Part shown: positions 47,368 to 58,823 of the stretch, one piece after another | Position numbering within the stretch: the stretch's first letter is position 1 | How the letters are laid out: each line of letters begins with the position of its first letter | Source of the DNA: Zantedeschia hybrid cultivar | Lineage: Eukaryota > Streptophyta > Magnoliopsida > Alismatales > Araceae | Length of the DNA stretch: 64,000 bases | NCBI GenBank assembly: GCA_030544215.1 | Contig: JARZZO010000016.1 | Span: forward strand, 32,944,001 to 33,008,000 | Direction of reading: 5' to 3' | Translations under genes and position numbers: made by a program | Notes under the pieces: model-generated | The model's database searches: none | What the model saw: the letters and a program-made list of their open reading frames with translations, nothing else | What the model was told of the DNA's origin: nothing

Positions 47368-47870
47368 AGTATTTCATGACTTATGAATAAAGTCACTTAG
47401 CCAAAAAATCAAATCATGTTTCAGGTTTAAGGATCCATGATACTACTAAGACAGATGGATCTTCAGTTGACATTAGGTATAATTAACTATCTGAAGATCT
47501 ATCAGTAGATCAGTTCAGTGGACATCCTCCTAGGATGCACACTCACCCATATGTGCTGGTGCCCCACACCTATGACCGTGAGATTGATCATCTTCATATC
47601 ATGTGTGCCAAATTATGAGTAATCAATATCCCAGAGTGATTACTCTCCAATCGAGAACAGTTTAAGGTATGTGTCCATGTATAGTCAAACCCACATTCAA
47701 GATCCCATATCGAGTTGACTTTACAACTACATATCCTAGGGACAACGTAAACCAATTCATAAATAACAAATTCATGCTCTAATAATCACTTTATTATGTT
47801 GAACAAGATTGTACACTTTATCAGGCCTACCTGGCCCACAATTGGCCTATAGGACACCCAAATACTAGCA
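47368..47870 (-). mobile_element. 5' LTR of copia B2, second part
   Basis: Resumes B2 after copia A (TSD copy AGTAT at 47368). Matches 19690-20075 plus 21654-21776 of the left LTR and ends AATACTAGCA. It marks the outer edge of the nested stack. Confidence 0.85.
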
Positions 47871-48012
47871 GGGACGACACCTGGGGCCCTTGCTAATTGA
47901 GCTTCTTGTCCTACAGGCGCCTCTCGTTCTCGTATCCCTCTTGGTTCCGGATCTTCTTTAGGGTCTCGGATCGTGCATCTAAGAACCCTCCGCGAGTGTC
48001 GCGGCTGCATCA
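47871..48012 (+). mobile_element. right part of gypsy-like LTR I
   Basis: Begins with the TSD copy GGGAC, which restores the U5 word cut at 17107, and continues through GACACCTGGGGCCC to GGCTGCATCA near 48012. With 16890-17107 this gives an LTR of at least 350 bp. Whether it is a solo LTR is unknown, since no primer site or polypurine tract is evident. Confidence 0.5.
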
Positions 48013-49604
48013 GTGTGTACACCCAAGGTATTGCTTTGCTTCGGAATCGCTAGATCTTTTGCTTTGAAGAAGGTATGATGTTCTTTGCCCTGTATTTGGT
48101 GTCCTTGTTTTTTCGGCGTGCACGCATAAATGTTGGTTTCCTCTGCACTTCGTTGGGTCTCTGTTGTATGGTCTATTTTGTTCTTTGGTTCATCAAATCT
48201 TGTTTAGATCAAGAATCATGCTTCATGTGTGGTGTTTTCCTTGTTAGCCTGGTTGTTGTCTTTTCTGGGTTGGGTTTCTTGTTCTTCCTCCTTTTTCTTT
48301 CATTCTATCAGATTCTTGTGTCGTTTCACTTCTAGTTCTTGGTGTGTTTATATGATTTTTTTTTTATTTTTTACTTTGAGTGTATGATAGAGTCATATAG
48401 ATGATTTTGGCACTTCAGAATATTCTATATTCGAGAATATAAGTAATATGATATTTAGAAATCTCTCAATTTTGCATGATTGTAGTTCTTCCTTTATTCG
48501 CTTGAGATGTTGAATTAGAATTTTCACTACCTCAATTTTGTTGTTAGGAATATTTTATATTTGCAAGTGACACTTTGATGTTAATAATCTTTATGGTCAT
48601 TTTGATTTGAATGTCTCCTATCATGCTCTTCTCCATTTCAGTATATGGCTTTCCCTTGAGAGAACTTGCTTCGATCACTTGCACATGTGGGCAAAACAAG
48701 ATTTATTTGTCTTATTCATATGCACCTTCATATACACCCTCACATTTTTTTGTGTATTCATCATATTGGGTTTGCTAGTCGGTGTCTCTGACATTTAGCC
48801 TTGTTGATGTCTAGAGCTTCATTCCATTTGACCATTTTTCATGTACTTCTTGTTTTCATCTGAAAGAATATAAGAATGCAGTGTAGGATGGGTACAGTGT
48901 CAGAGATAGAGCTTTTAAAGCCACTAATGATTGATCATGCCTCTTAAACAAGCTAACATACTCAATTGGTCCAATAGCACCAGCTCAGGTCATGCTAAGT
49001 GGGTCAGCACATGAATCAACTACTTAGATCATACCATTTCAATCCTAACTAAAAATATGCAACAACAAAGTGGGATCAGATAAGATGGCTGAGAACTGAT
49101 TGAAGTTGATCAATTCTTACATACCTCTTGATTTTCAAATTGTTTATATGTATGTATGTCTTTTAGGAGTGTGGTTTGCCATTGGTTGAGCATCACTTTC
49201 ATGGTTAATTGATGACTGAGCATTTTTAGGCATTAAAGATATTGAATTCATGTATTACACTCTTGATTTTTATATAAAATCACATGGAATGATAGATAAT
49301 TAAGCCATCTTTCCAATGACAACAATTTTGTAAAATTTTGAGTTAAAAATATCGTCATTTTATGTGAATAACTGCGTATCATTACATTTATGTAAATTTG
49401 ATCCTCGGGAGGGTGGAAAACTGAAAACATTCATGGGCATTTAAATAAATATTTCAATGCATGGTTGCGCAAATTTTTTAGTCCATAAACATAATTTTAT
49501 ATTTCACAAGGGCTAAAGCACAATTTTTCATGTGTGGGAGCATTTCGGAGATTCATTGTGTACATAAACCTAATTATAATTATCTGTGAGAATTGGTGCA
49601 TGTA
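48013..49604. other. AT-rich intergenic DNA, no supported gene
   Basis: T-rich plus-strand DNA. A hydrophobic frame at 48075-48335 follows from the T-richness and shows no domain. Intron-like composition is possible, but no exon could be identified. Confidence 0.5.
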
Positions 49605-49690
49605 GAGCTTATAGCCACTTGGTCAACTACTTGGTTCTCACTTGAGTGACCAGGGTTCAATTCCCTGCAACAACACTAATAAATTATTTA
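49605..49690 (+). mobile_element. tRNA-like SINE remnant
   Basis: AGCTTATAGCCACTTGGTCA resembles a degenerate box A region, and GGGTTCAATTCCC (box B type, near 49653) follows about 40 nt later. This is the layout of the tRNA-derived head of a SINE or an old tRNA pseudogene. No tail or TSD was defined, so the call is tentative. Confidence 0.35.
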
Positions 49691-50077
49691 TTTTTGCAGG
49701 CAATCAAGATGAGGGCATTGCAGAGAATACCCAGGCAAACTAAGGGCATTCTGGACATTGTGGCACCCTTGGAGGGTTGCCCTAGCTCTTCTAGGGCACC
49801 TCATCATCTCTCCCATCAAGCCACTAGCCGCCACTCCACAAAATCGAGGGAGACTTTCAAATTTCAAATTTGAAAAGCAGAAAATCAAGGAGAAAATTAA
49901 GGGGAAAGAAAAGCAAGAAAATTAGGGCCAGCTAGATGCCATGGGGGACACACCTCTCATTCCATCCCCTCTCTTGCCATCCTCTCATCCTCACCCTCCA
50001 TCTTACCACTACCCATCTTAGCCATTCATCTCTTCCCATCTCCCATTTCATCATCATGAAATTTTGGCCCTCCATTC
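49691..50077. other. pyrimidine-rich DNA flanking element E
   Basis: No gene is seen. A CT-rich segment (49950-50077) ends at the insertion site CATTC and continues at 61165. Together with 61165-61289 and 62837-63700 it may be one older LTR (see 62837). Confidence 0.4.
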
Positions 50078-51542
50078 TGTAGGTGCCCGGAACGTCCCCC
50101 GTCACTGCTGTGGGCTTCGGGCGAGGGCTTCTCCGTTCGTCTTAGCACTGCGGCGATTTGGAAGGGTTAGGAATCAAAGTGTGTGATCGCCAGGAGCATT
50201 ACCTTACGGTCCCTGTGCTCCGCAGGATGGTGAGAATGATTGCGTTCTGGTGGAGCGGGGATAGTGGGTTCCTCTTCTCTGCCTCCGGCCGGCCGAAAGG
50301 GGAGAACTCGGTAGTTCGCGCACAGAATGTGGTAAGAGCCCCTGAAAAGAAAAGACGAACAAAGAAAAGCAATAGCCCAATTAGAACTGCGACATGTAGA
50401 ATCTATTCATGCAAATATATAAATAAACTAAAATTGAAAGGGGACGCACCGGATGGGTGTTTGGGGAGGGAAGGTGACCATATGTTATGGCCACCCACCT
50501 CCCGTTTTTTGTTTGAAACCTCTGGGGGTAAAGGGTGCTAAGTCATCCTAAGATGCATGCATGCAGATGGGGTGCTCGTGTGCGGTAATAGTGAAAAGTA
50601 AAAGTAATGTGGTAAAAAGAAAAGAGTAAGAGGAGAGGATGATGTCATGGAGTAGATAGAGAGCGGGAATGCAATGAAATGGGAAGGAGAAAAATAAGGA
50701 GAGAGTTAAGAAAACAAGTCCATTTGGAATGCGAAGGATTCTTCTACTTCCTCTGACTTATGGACTATCGAAGCCTTCTCCCGCTTGGTGTTCTTCAGTT
50801 TGCAACCTCGTAAACTGAAGCCTTTCCAGCCCCTGCCAACCCAACCCCACCTAACCCCCTTTCTCGAGGGGACATGGAGGATTTAAATAGGTGAAGGGAA
50901 AATAGGAGGAAATAGGAGTCTAAATCCCCGTAAATCATCATAGAGCCAATGGGAAGTGGTCAAGAGTCGGAGGTGGTGCGCGCAGCAGTCGCCGGAGTGG
51001 GGAGTGATCGGAATAGTGGAGGTGAGGGTGGCGAGTAGAGGAGATCGTGGGAAGACGAGGTCAAGATGAAAGTTAGGGGAGTGGACGGCCAACTATCTTG
51101 CCTTCCAATCCCGTGGAAGGCCAGGTAGCTGGCCTTCCACGAAGAGGTGGAAGGCGGCCCGGTTGGCCTTCGAAGGGTGGTGGAAGGCAAGGGGTGGCCT
51201 TCGAAGGGAGGTGGAAGGCAAGGGATGGCCTTCGAAGGGTGGTGGAAGGCGGACAGGTTGGCCTTCGAAGGATGGTGGAAGGCGGCCTGGTTGGCCTTCG
51301 AAGGATGGTGGAAGGCGGGCTGGCTGGCCTTCCAAGGATGGTGGAAGGCGAGGGGTGGCCTTCCGAGGATGGTGGAAGGCGGGCTGGCTGGCCTTCCACG
51401 AAAAAGGTGGCGAAAGTCGAGATTGGTTAATGGGCCTGATTATTTAGTGGGTTGAATTATGTGAGAAAATTTGATGGGCTAAATGAGATGGATAAAATGA
51501 TGGGGTTATGATCAAAAAGGGGGTCCAAAATCGGTGTCTACA
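50078..51542 (-). mobile_element. 3' LTR of element E
   Basis: Plus-strand ends are TGTAGGTGCCCGG and GGTGTCTACA. It contains a tandem array of hairpin-forming units (51107-51415). Very similar to 59731-61164. Upstream on the minus strand lies the polypurine tract GGAGGGGTATT (51543-51553). Confidence 0.9.
51107..51415. repeat. tandem hairpin repeat in left LTR of E
   Basis: About nine to ten units of 30-33 bp with the pattern GGTGGAAGGCGG(N)TTGGCCTTCGAAGG. GGAAGGC and GCCTTCC/GCCTTCG in each unit are complementary. The first unit is the best palindrome (TGGAAGGCCAG/CTGGCCTTCCA). The array has about one unit more than the right LTR. Confidence 0.85.
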
Positions 51543-54134
51543 AATACCCCTCCGGGACACCTGTTTTGTAGTGGAGTGGAACGGAATGATAAATAGGTGT
51601 CCCGGAAATCGAACCTGATTTTGGACAGCCCAAAGAAGAAATGAGCTATATCCAAGGATGATATGCGAATGTGGTAAATGAATGAGAGTTGGCTATTTAG
51701 ATTGCAAGGGTGATTAAGAAGGGGAACAAAGTTCAAACTAGAGAATCACAATCTGTAGGACCCTCAGGTGCTGGAACTGCGAGGCCTTGCCGCAATATGA
51801 TGCATCGATTTGGCCCAAGGGGATCTCAAGCATGAAAGATTGGAGGGGTGTGACTTGAAAAGGTCTCGACAGAACGGGCGCGCGGTGGCCTGGCGCATCA
51901 CATGATTGCCAAGTGAGAGAATCTCAAGCACACGAATTGGAAAAAGATAAGGTCTTGCAATTCAAAGGGCTAACAGACAAACAATTGCCAGACTCACAAA
52001 TCAACAATGGGTTAAGCAGAGTGATAAATTATGGTCATTGCCCCTAGGGCGAGGATGGATGCTTATGCAAATGCATGCTAGTTTAAAAATTAGAAAACAA
52101 ATTCCTAATGCAAACAGGAGGGGTTTATTGGACAATCGAATAACTTGGGGAATATAGACTCCTCATTGTTTTGTTTAAAGAGGAACTCAGAGTCTATACG
52201 CCCAAAGTTATTAGCCTCCTGTATCTTCAATCTTACTTGCTTCAGATTCCCTGCAGCTGCAAGAACGCACATCAGCAAATGTAAATAATCAATGATCCAC
52301 AATATCTTAATGACAAGCTGCAAGGAAACGAGGGACAAAGGTCCCTGTCGAGTCGAAGCCAGCACGGAAGATATGGCCATTCTCAAAGTAGAATGCCAAT
52401 CCGGCTGCTTTTGGCTTCGACTCGACAGCAAAAGTGTCCACCTTTTGGACATAGAATCATTTTCCTGTATGCATAATAATGAGGAGAAAATAGTTAGTAG
52501 TATCTGTTTTCGGCCCCTTGCCCAAAAAAGAGCAACTACCTTTTCCCTAGCCTTCGCATAGGGTCAAGGAGCCGTGTCCTACTAACCAGACAAAATGAAG
52601 AGTATTGAAACTGATGCGACAAGTAAATATGCAAATGCTGGTGGATATTAACAAATGGGGTATGTGGTGGATGAAAATATGTTTTTGATTCCGACCACCT
52701 GGTGACTGCCCAAACTTAGCCTGATTGAATGATGAAAGGGAAATGCACACTCAACTTCCCAGGTATCCTAAGCACACATCTAAATTGATTTGGGCCTCTA
52801 GACTCTTCAAGCTAACCTTGACCGGCTAAGACTCATACTGATGACAATACCGTCATGCCATGCTTAGGCTCCCAACTGCTCCCGACCACCAAGTTTGCCT
52901 AAAAAGTTTTCGAGGTAAATGATTTGCCCGACCCGGGTCTCTTTCCTCACAATCTAGAAGGTATAAGATGGAACACCTTGGAACCCTAACGGTCAACCGC
53001 GCAACGCTGACCCGGAATCAGACGCCGTCGCACCTATTGGTGACGCACATGCATTGACCTAAGCCCGAAGTTTTAAGAGTGCTCATCGAGATTATGGTTA
53101 AGGAATTGGTTCACCAGAAACACTAACATTACTCTTCACCCATTTTGGACTCCTGTGATCATGCGAGCATATGATAATTTTTGAAAAATTAACCATTTTA
53201 AAATGATGTTCGGTCTTTAGATAGCTATCCCGTGCTAAACCTTGGGGGAGAAAAAGTGAAGAAATTTTGGAGACAAACCTCACAGGAGGATCGACAAAAC
53301 CGTTAAAAGGGCGAGCTATGACAAAACGGACCCCTTTTGACCTCCTAGATGCCCCTATTTTGACTTTTCAGGCCTTTGGTAGATTTCATGGCCAGGCACG
53401 GTCACAACCAGGCTTTTTTGTATGATTGCTTGAACCCCTTTTCTTTTTTTGTATTTCTTTTCCACTCTTGACATTTTTCGGGGTTATTTGATATTCCGCC
53501 TGCGGGGACACTGCCCTCTTCACGTGCTTTGGTTCTTTACATTTCATTTTTTGGGCCCTTTTGAGGGGTTACATCTATCGGGTTGTTGAGGAACCGCAGT
53601 TTGCTGAGCTCGGCCGTTTAAGGATGTCGACTGTCCTAATCGGTCGAGAGACGAAGAGCAAAGGTTGCATTTTGATAGTATACTAAAGACTTGGAATTCA
53701 TTTTAAGAAGGTTCTCTTTGAAGAAACGTGTAGGTGTGTGTATCTCATGATGATCATGGGGATCCGTATGAAAGTAAAGTAGACACGTCTAAGGTTCTGG
53801 TGGACCAAAATCTTAGCCAAACCTTAATGTTAACCCAATCTATCATGCAACTAGACCTAGACAGGGGGTTACGTGGCAGTCACCAGACAGTTGGATTTTG
53901 TGTTTTTTCTAATTTTTTGTGATTTTCATTGAAGTATGTACATATTTACAAATATTTTTGCTGCTTTTTGGAATATTCAAATTTTTTGAGGTTTTGAAAA
54001 TTTTATATATATATATTTTTTTTGCATTTAAATGGTAGAATTTTTTTAGATAGACTCCTATCCAAAGAAAAATAGTTTTTAAATATTAACACCTATTTGG
54101 TAACTCTTGAACTAGAAATGAAAGAACTTACTTA
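51543..54134 (-). other. non-coding 3' region of element E
   Basis: About 2.6 kb without a recognisable domain on either strand, where RT-integrase would be expected. At its upstream edge the minus strand has AGGTAAGTAAG (GT at 54135), a good splice donor sequence. Short frames (52105-52452, 53734-53922) show nothing known. Confidence 0.55.
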
Positions 54135-56301
54135 CCTCTACAACTCTTAGATAAAGAGGAAGCTATCCAATCCCTAAGCGATTATGCACAAGACTCTGAG
54201 AGTGAGTCAGACATGTTGCAAAGGTGGGTCCTTGAGATAGAGACCAAATGGCAGAATTGCCCCAGTATGTTGGGTCCTCATGGGAGTGAGAGTTTCTCTT
54301 TTTTGGGGGGTCGTAGTCTCCAAGCATAAAACACTCAGGGGAATGTGCTACGACCGGTGATAGAAGCCTGAGAAGGGAAGGTGTGTGGAATAGGAAGGGA
54401 ATGAGAGCGGTGGGTACCGGTTCATCCCTCACTAAGGAGGCTCCTTCTTGTCGAGTGGTTGGTTCATAGAACAACAGCTGTGTACCGAAATCTTCTTCAT
54501 CCTCTCTTTGAACTTCATTGATTGTTTTTTTCAACTCATCCTCAAGATAGTATATCTTGAGTACCTCTTTATTTTCCTTCGCAAAGTGATCCAAGAGAGT
54601 CCATTTTCTTGATTCCTCAGTTGGTTTGGTTAGTAGGTAACTCAATCTGAATCCCCCAATGGTCGGATTTTCAAAGATAGGCTCTTGAATTCCTTGCTCT
54701 TCCTTGCCTAACCCAGATCCCGAACTATACCCCGTTTTGTCCACAAGCTGCCAACCTATACTAGGCCGAGGCTTGGCCTGAAAGTCAACAGATGAAAGGA
54801 TGGGCTCTTTCCCTTTTCCAGAAGTGATCATAGATGGAATTTGTTTAGTCGAGAGTGAGTTCAAAGACTCAACATAGGGGGTACTCTTCATTTTGACAAT
54901 CTTCCCATTGTATGGGAATTTATAGCACTGATGGTTAGTGGAAGGCACTCCCAAGGTTTGGTCCATCCAAGGCCTTCCCAGAATGGCGTTGTCTATGGGC
55001 TTGACATCAAGGATGTAGAATTCAAAGATCATAGCCACTGGGCCAATTTCCAGTTTTCCATTTGAGACCATCATGGAAGTAGACTCAATCTTTTCTGGAT
55101 CAATCTCTATTTTCTTGAGGGTCTTGAGTGGACAAACATTGATTGATGCGCCAGTATCCAACAGGATGGAGTCCAATGAGTGACCCTTGAGTGTTTCAGT
55201 TAAGCATGAGGGAAGGGATTGGCATTCAGGGGGAGCTAGATCCTTATCTGTGAAGGATGTCGTAGGTGTTTGGGTGACTGAGAGAATGGCATTTGTGACC
55301 CCCATGATAGGAAGATCTTCATTGACTATAATTAGCTGGAGGAATTTGAACAATGTCTCCCTGTGTGTAGGAGATCGCCTAATCAACTCTAAGACTGAAA
55401 TCTTGGCGGGAGTTTTCCCTAGATACTTGGATTGAGTAATCCTTCTAGACATATTTGAATTCTCTTGGGAGTCCAAGAGTTGACTTGTTGGGAGAATGAT
55501 GCGATTTCTCAGTGTAACACCAATTGGACTGGGGTCTACTGCTTGATCTGACTTTAGTGGTTGAACTGATGGTGAATTTATTAGGTAGAATTGGGTTACT
55601 GGACCCAGCCTTGGTGTTGGACACAAGATGGATAGAGGAGGTTCTCTGATTGAAATTGAGGGAACTTAGACCAGAGAGACTGGGTTGATGACTGTCGGTT
55701 GTTTCCTAGGTCGTATCAAGACCAAAGGTTTGTCTTGGATAATAGGGGAGACTCCTTGCAACGGCTTTCTAGGTTTGGTCATCCTAGTGGGGCACTCACG
55801 CCATATCCCAACCTCTTCATACTCCCAATACTGTCCTCTGCGATCGACATTTGGTTCCAGATTTTTGACAAGGGTGCTCACCCTCTCTAGAGAGCTAGAT
55901 GGATCTTGAGCTACCTGATGAGGGGGCGGAGGGTCTTTGACTTTCAAGGTTTCAATTGCCTCTTTCATGTGCCCCTAATTGATCTTGCCTTTCTCATTCA
56001 AATCATATACCCAATCCTTGAAAGTGAAGCAGTTATAAATTGTATGCCCCGACACTCTATGATACGGACAATATCTGGACATATCAACATTGTAGGGGAT
56101 GGCCTCATGCTGGGGTGGAAGCTGGATAGCATTGCAAGATAATAAGACATGGAAAATGTCTAATAGAGATTCTGGCAAAGGAGGATATGAGGTACGTTTG
56201 GGCATAGGCCGACTGTAGCTAGTTGAAGGGGGAACTACTGAATATGGTTTCTGATTGGATTGGTTGTCTGATCTGAACATAGGATTGGGTGACCTAAAAG
56301 G

Positions 56302-57660
56302 TGTGAGTGCTTAGAATGACCGTGTGATTATCATGAAAAATCTAGGTAATTTAGTATAAAATAAACCTATTAAAAACAGCAACTAAGCGCAGTGATCGCC
56401 AGAAACTTTTAACTAAAAAGTTCCAAAAGAAGTTTGATCGCCTACCTTTTTAAACGCGGAAGATATGGAGTCCTTGATTCCCCTTCCTCAACCGGCTGAA
56501 GAAAGAGAGCCCTTCCTTGCTTTTTGTTCTTGCTGTTGAATTTGAAATTTGAGGTTGAGGTTGAGGTTGAGGTTGAAGATCATCCAGGAATCCCTTTTTT
56601 GCTGAGTGCTTGATTTGCTTAATTCTCTTGTTGTTTGAGTTGAGTTGAGTGCAGCAGAAAGTGTATAAAGAAAAGGAGATAAAGAAAACAATTATGAGAA
56701 CTTAAGAAGAAGCAGTATCTATTCTAATTATGGTATTGAACATGCAACTAAACAGCAAACTTACTTGTTTTAATGGCTTTTGAAACCCCTTTATCAAGTA
56801 GGTTTTTGAAAAGAAAAGGAATGAAGTTGTGGTGTGTGTTGCATAGAGTGATTATGAAGAATGAGATTAATGAAATGAAAATAAAGGTGCAGAAATGAAA
56901 CACTTATGCCCAATTGGATGAAGCTTCGAATTGGATGAAGAATGGACGTCGACTTCTGGAAACAGGAGCGCTTCAGCGTTCCGACGTCGTTGCTTCGATC
57001 TTTTATCGCTCAAGATTACGCTTCACTTCAAATTACGCTTAACTTTTTTTACTCTTCAACATGTAAGGTATTTATAGACTTCTTCTGCGTTCGTGATTAA
57101 CATTAAAAAAACTCCGGATTTATCTATCTTAACCGACAGATAAATACTGATTAATTTATCTTTATCTGTAATTATCTAAAACGCGTCCAGTATGGCTGAC
57201 GCCTTTCAGATTAATTAAGATAAGGATAAACATCCGGGAAAACTTATATTTATCTTTATCAGGTAAAACGCGTCCACATGTGTAGACGTCTTTTACACTA
57301 ATTAAGATAAGGATAAATATCCGGAAGAGAAGTTAAAATAGCTTAGGAAACCTAAAACGCGTCACGTCTCACAGACGCCTTTTAGCTAATTAATCAATTG
57401 ATTAAAATTCAAATTTAAACGTTAAAATAAGAATAAACTCTAAATGGCGTCCACATGAGTCGACGTCTTTTAGGTTTCTGCATATTTTAACTGATATTTG
57501 AGTTAAAATCAATTTAATTGATTAACTTAAACATGTCTGTTAAACCCGACACTCAAAATATTAATAAAAATTAATTAATGATTAAACATTAGACCATTCT
57601 GAGGCATTATTATATGATATGAAATTTACTCAAAATGATGTCAAAATTAGCGTGTCTACA
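56302..57660 (-). mobile_element. solo LTR F inside gag of element E
   Basis: 1359 bp with plus-strand ends TGTGAGTGCTTAG and GCGTGTCTACA, flanked by the identical TSD AAAGG (56297-56301, 57661-57665). The gag frame is in phase across the site once one TSD copy and the LTR are ignored. The minus strand starts TGTAGACACG, like LTR E, but the bodies differ. A minus-strand TATAAATA lies near 57075. It contains a hairpin array (57178-57473). Confidence 0.92.
57178..57473. repeat. four hairpins at 88-nt spacing in solo LTR F
   Basis: The pattern AAAACGCGTC...GACGCCTTTT starts at 57178, 57265, 57353 and 57441, a period of 87-88 nt, with AT-rich spacers sharing ATTAAGATAAGGATAAA. The arm cores match those in LTRs of element G although the families differ. 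Confidence 0.85.
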
Positions 57661-58823
57661 AAAGGTTGTCCCAAGACACTCACCTGTTCATTGATTGTCA
57701 CTCCCTCTACTAGTGGAGTATGTGTGGTCTTCTTATTTATGTTATGATCTTCAAAGAAGGATGGCAAAGTGGAACTCCAAATCTGAGATTGAACTACCCG
57801 AGCTCGATTATAAAGTTGTGCGAATGTGTGAAATTCGCTTAGCATGAGAATAGCTCAAAGCTGTGGGGTAGCGTTATTGACCAACATGGTGATAGCTTGA
57901 GATTCGGGGATTGCCACTTCCGCCCTAGAGGCCATTGCCCTCCACCTGTCGGCAAAATACGTGAACTCCTCTTCAAGCTTCATCTTCTCCATCACAAGAT
58001 CAAACAAGGTGGAAGGCATGGTTGTCATATGACTAAACTGAGTGATGAATTTTTCAGAGACCATATCAAAATTGATTAGGTTTGTGGCGGGCAAGGAAGA
58101 GAACCATCTTAAGGCCTCACCTTCTAAGGATTTCTGGAACAGATGGACAAGGAGGACTCTGTCGTAGAGCCATTGATGGGAATCCATGAGAAAACCTAAC
58201 AGGTAGTAATGAGGGTCAGAGGTGCCATCATATTTCCTATACTTAGGGGCCTTGAATCCTGGTGGAAAGTAGGCCGGAGGGAGCTTGCAATAGCTCAAGA
58301 GAGAGTGCGGTTGTTTCAGGATAAGTTTCTCGGCCATGAGCTTACGCACATAGGTTTCAACCTCACTTTTGTAAATGAATTCCTCCTGCTTGGGAGGAGG
58401 TGTAGTTTGAGAGACTGGCATCGGCATGACGGGTGGAGCAACTGGAGTAGGAGTTGCCTGGTTGATGTAAGTCTGAGCTCTGTTGGAAGATCCTTGGAAG
58501 TGAGTTCTCCGAGGAGTGGCATCTTGAGTTTTGCCACAATAGGCCAACTGGATGAGTTGATCAGGGGTGTACCGTGATAACACGGCAATAAGTTCTGGGT
58601 CCTCACTCGGGTCTTGGAGGGTTCTGTTGGAGATTATAGGGTCACTTTCTGAAGAAGAAGATTCATCCGAACATCTTCTCCTAAGTTCCTCTCTAGATGT
58701 TTGGAACATATCCACAAATGTTTGTTATGGATCCTCTTCAATCTCGAACAGAGCGTTGTGTGTGACATTGTTACCAAACTCATCCATATCATCATACACA
58801 GTGTTACCATACATTTGATTCAT

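Larger units (their letters stand above)
17108..47870 (-). mobile_element. Ty1/copia element B2, full length, carrying nested insertions
   Basis: The outer borders are TGTAGGGTTTGG at 17108 and AATACTAGCA at 47870, flanked by the identical TSD GGGAC (17103-17107 and 47871-47875). On the minus strand the order is 5' LTR (right), PBS, leader, gag, protease, integrase, RT, RNase H, polypurine tract and 3' LTR (left). Own sequence is about 8.7 kb; the rest is three nested insertions, two in the left LTR and one in the right. The coding region is decayed. Confidence 0.9.
54163..58823 (-). pseudogene. gag-protease-G-patch polyprotein of element E, interrupted
   Basis: The frame starts at ATG 58823 (MNQMYGNTVYDDMDEFGNNV). 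The Retrotrans_gag domain has YDGTSDPHYYLLGFLM and GEALRWFSSLPATNLINFD near 58000-58250. After solo LTR F comes a zinc-finger-like YCPYHRVSGHTIYNCFTF near 56040. The retropepsin is LLDTGASINVCPL near 55140-55170, with AILGRPWMD near 54960. A G-patch follows at about 54700-54730 (GSGLGKEEQGIQEP). In-frame stops: TAA 58727, TGA 57857, TAG 55977, TAA 55668. A downstream RT frame is absent. It would make a capsid and a protease, packaged perhaps with an RT supplied in trans. Confidence 0.88.

Noticed and set aside
48075..48335. Hydrophobic 86-codon frame resembling a small membrane protein
   Set aside because: T-rich DNA encodes Phe/Leu by chance. There is no gene context, conserved motif or splice support.
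51098..51455. Trp/Gly/Lys-rich frames over the LTR E array (also 60751-61077)
   Set aside because: Several overlapping frames on both strands are open because the unit is short and stop-free. No coding signal.
51543..54134. Hidden RT or integrase in the 3' region of element E
   Set aside because: No YVDD/FVDD, HHCC or DDE-like pattern could be read in any frame; a profile search could still overturn this.
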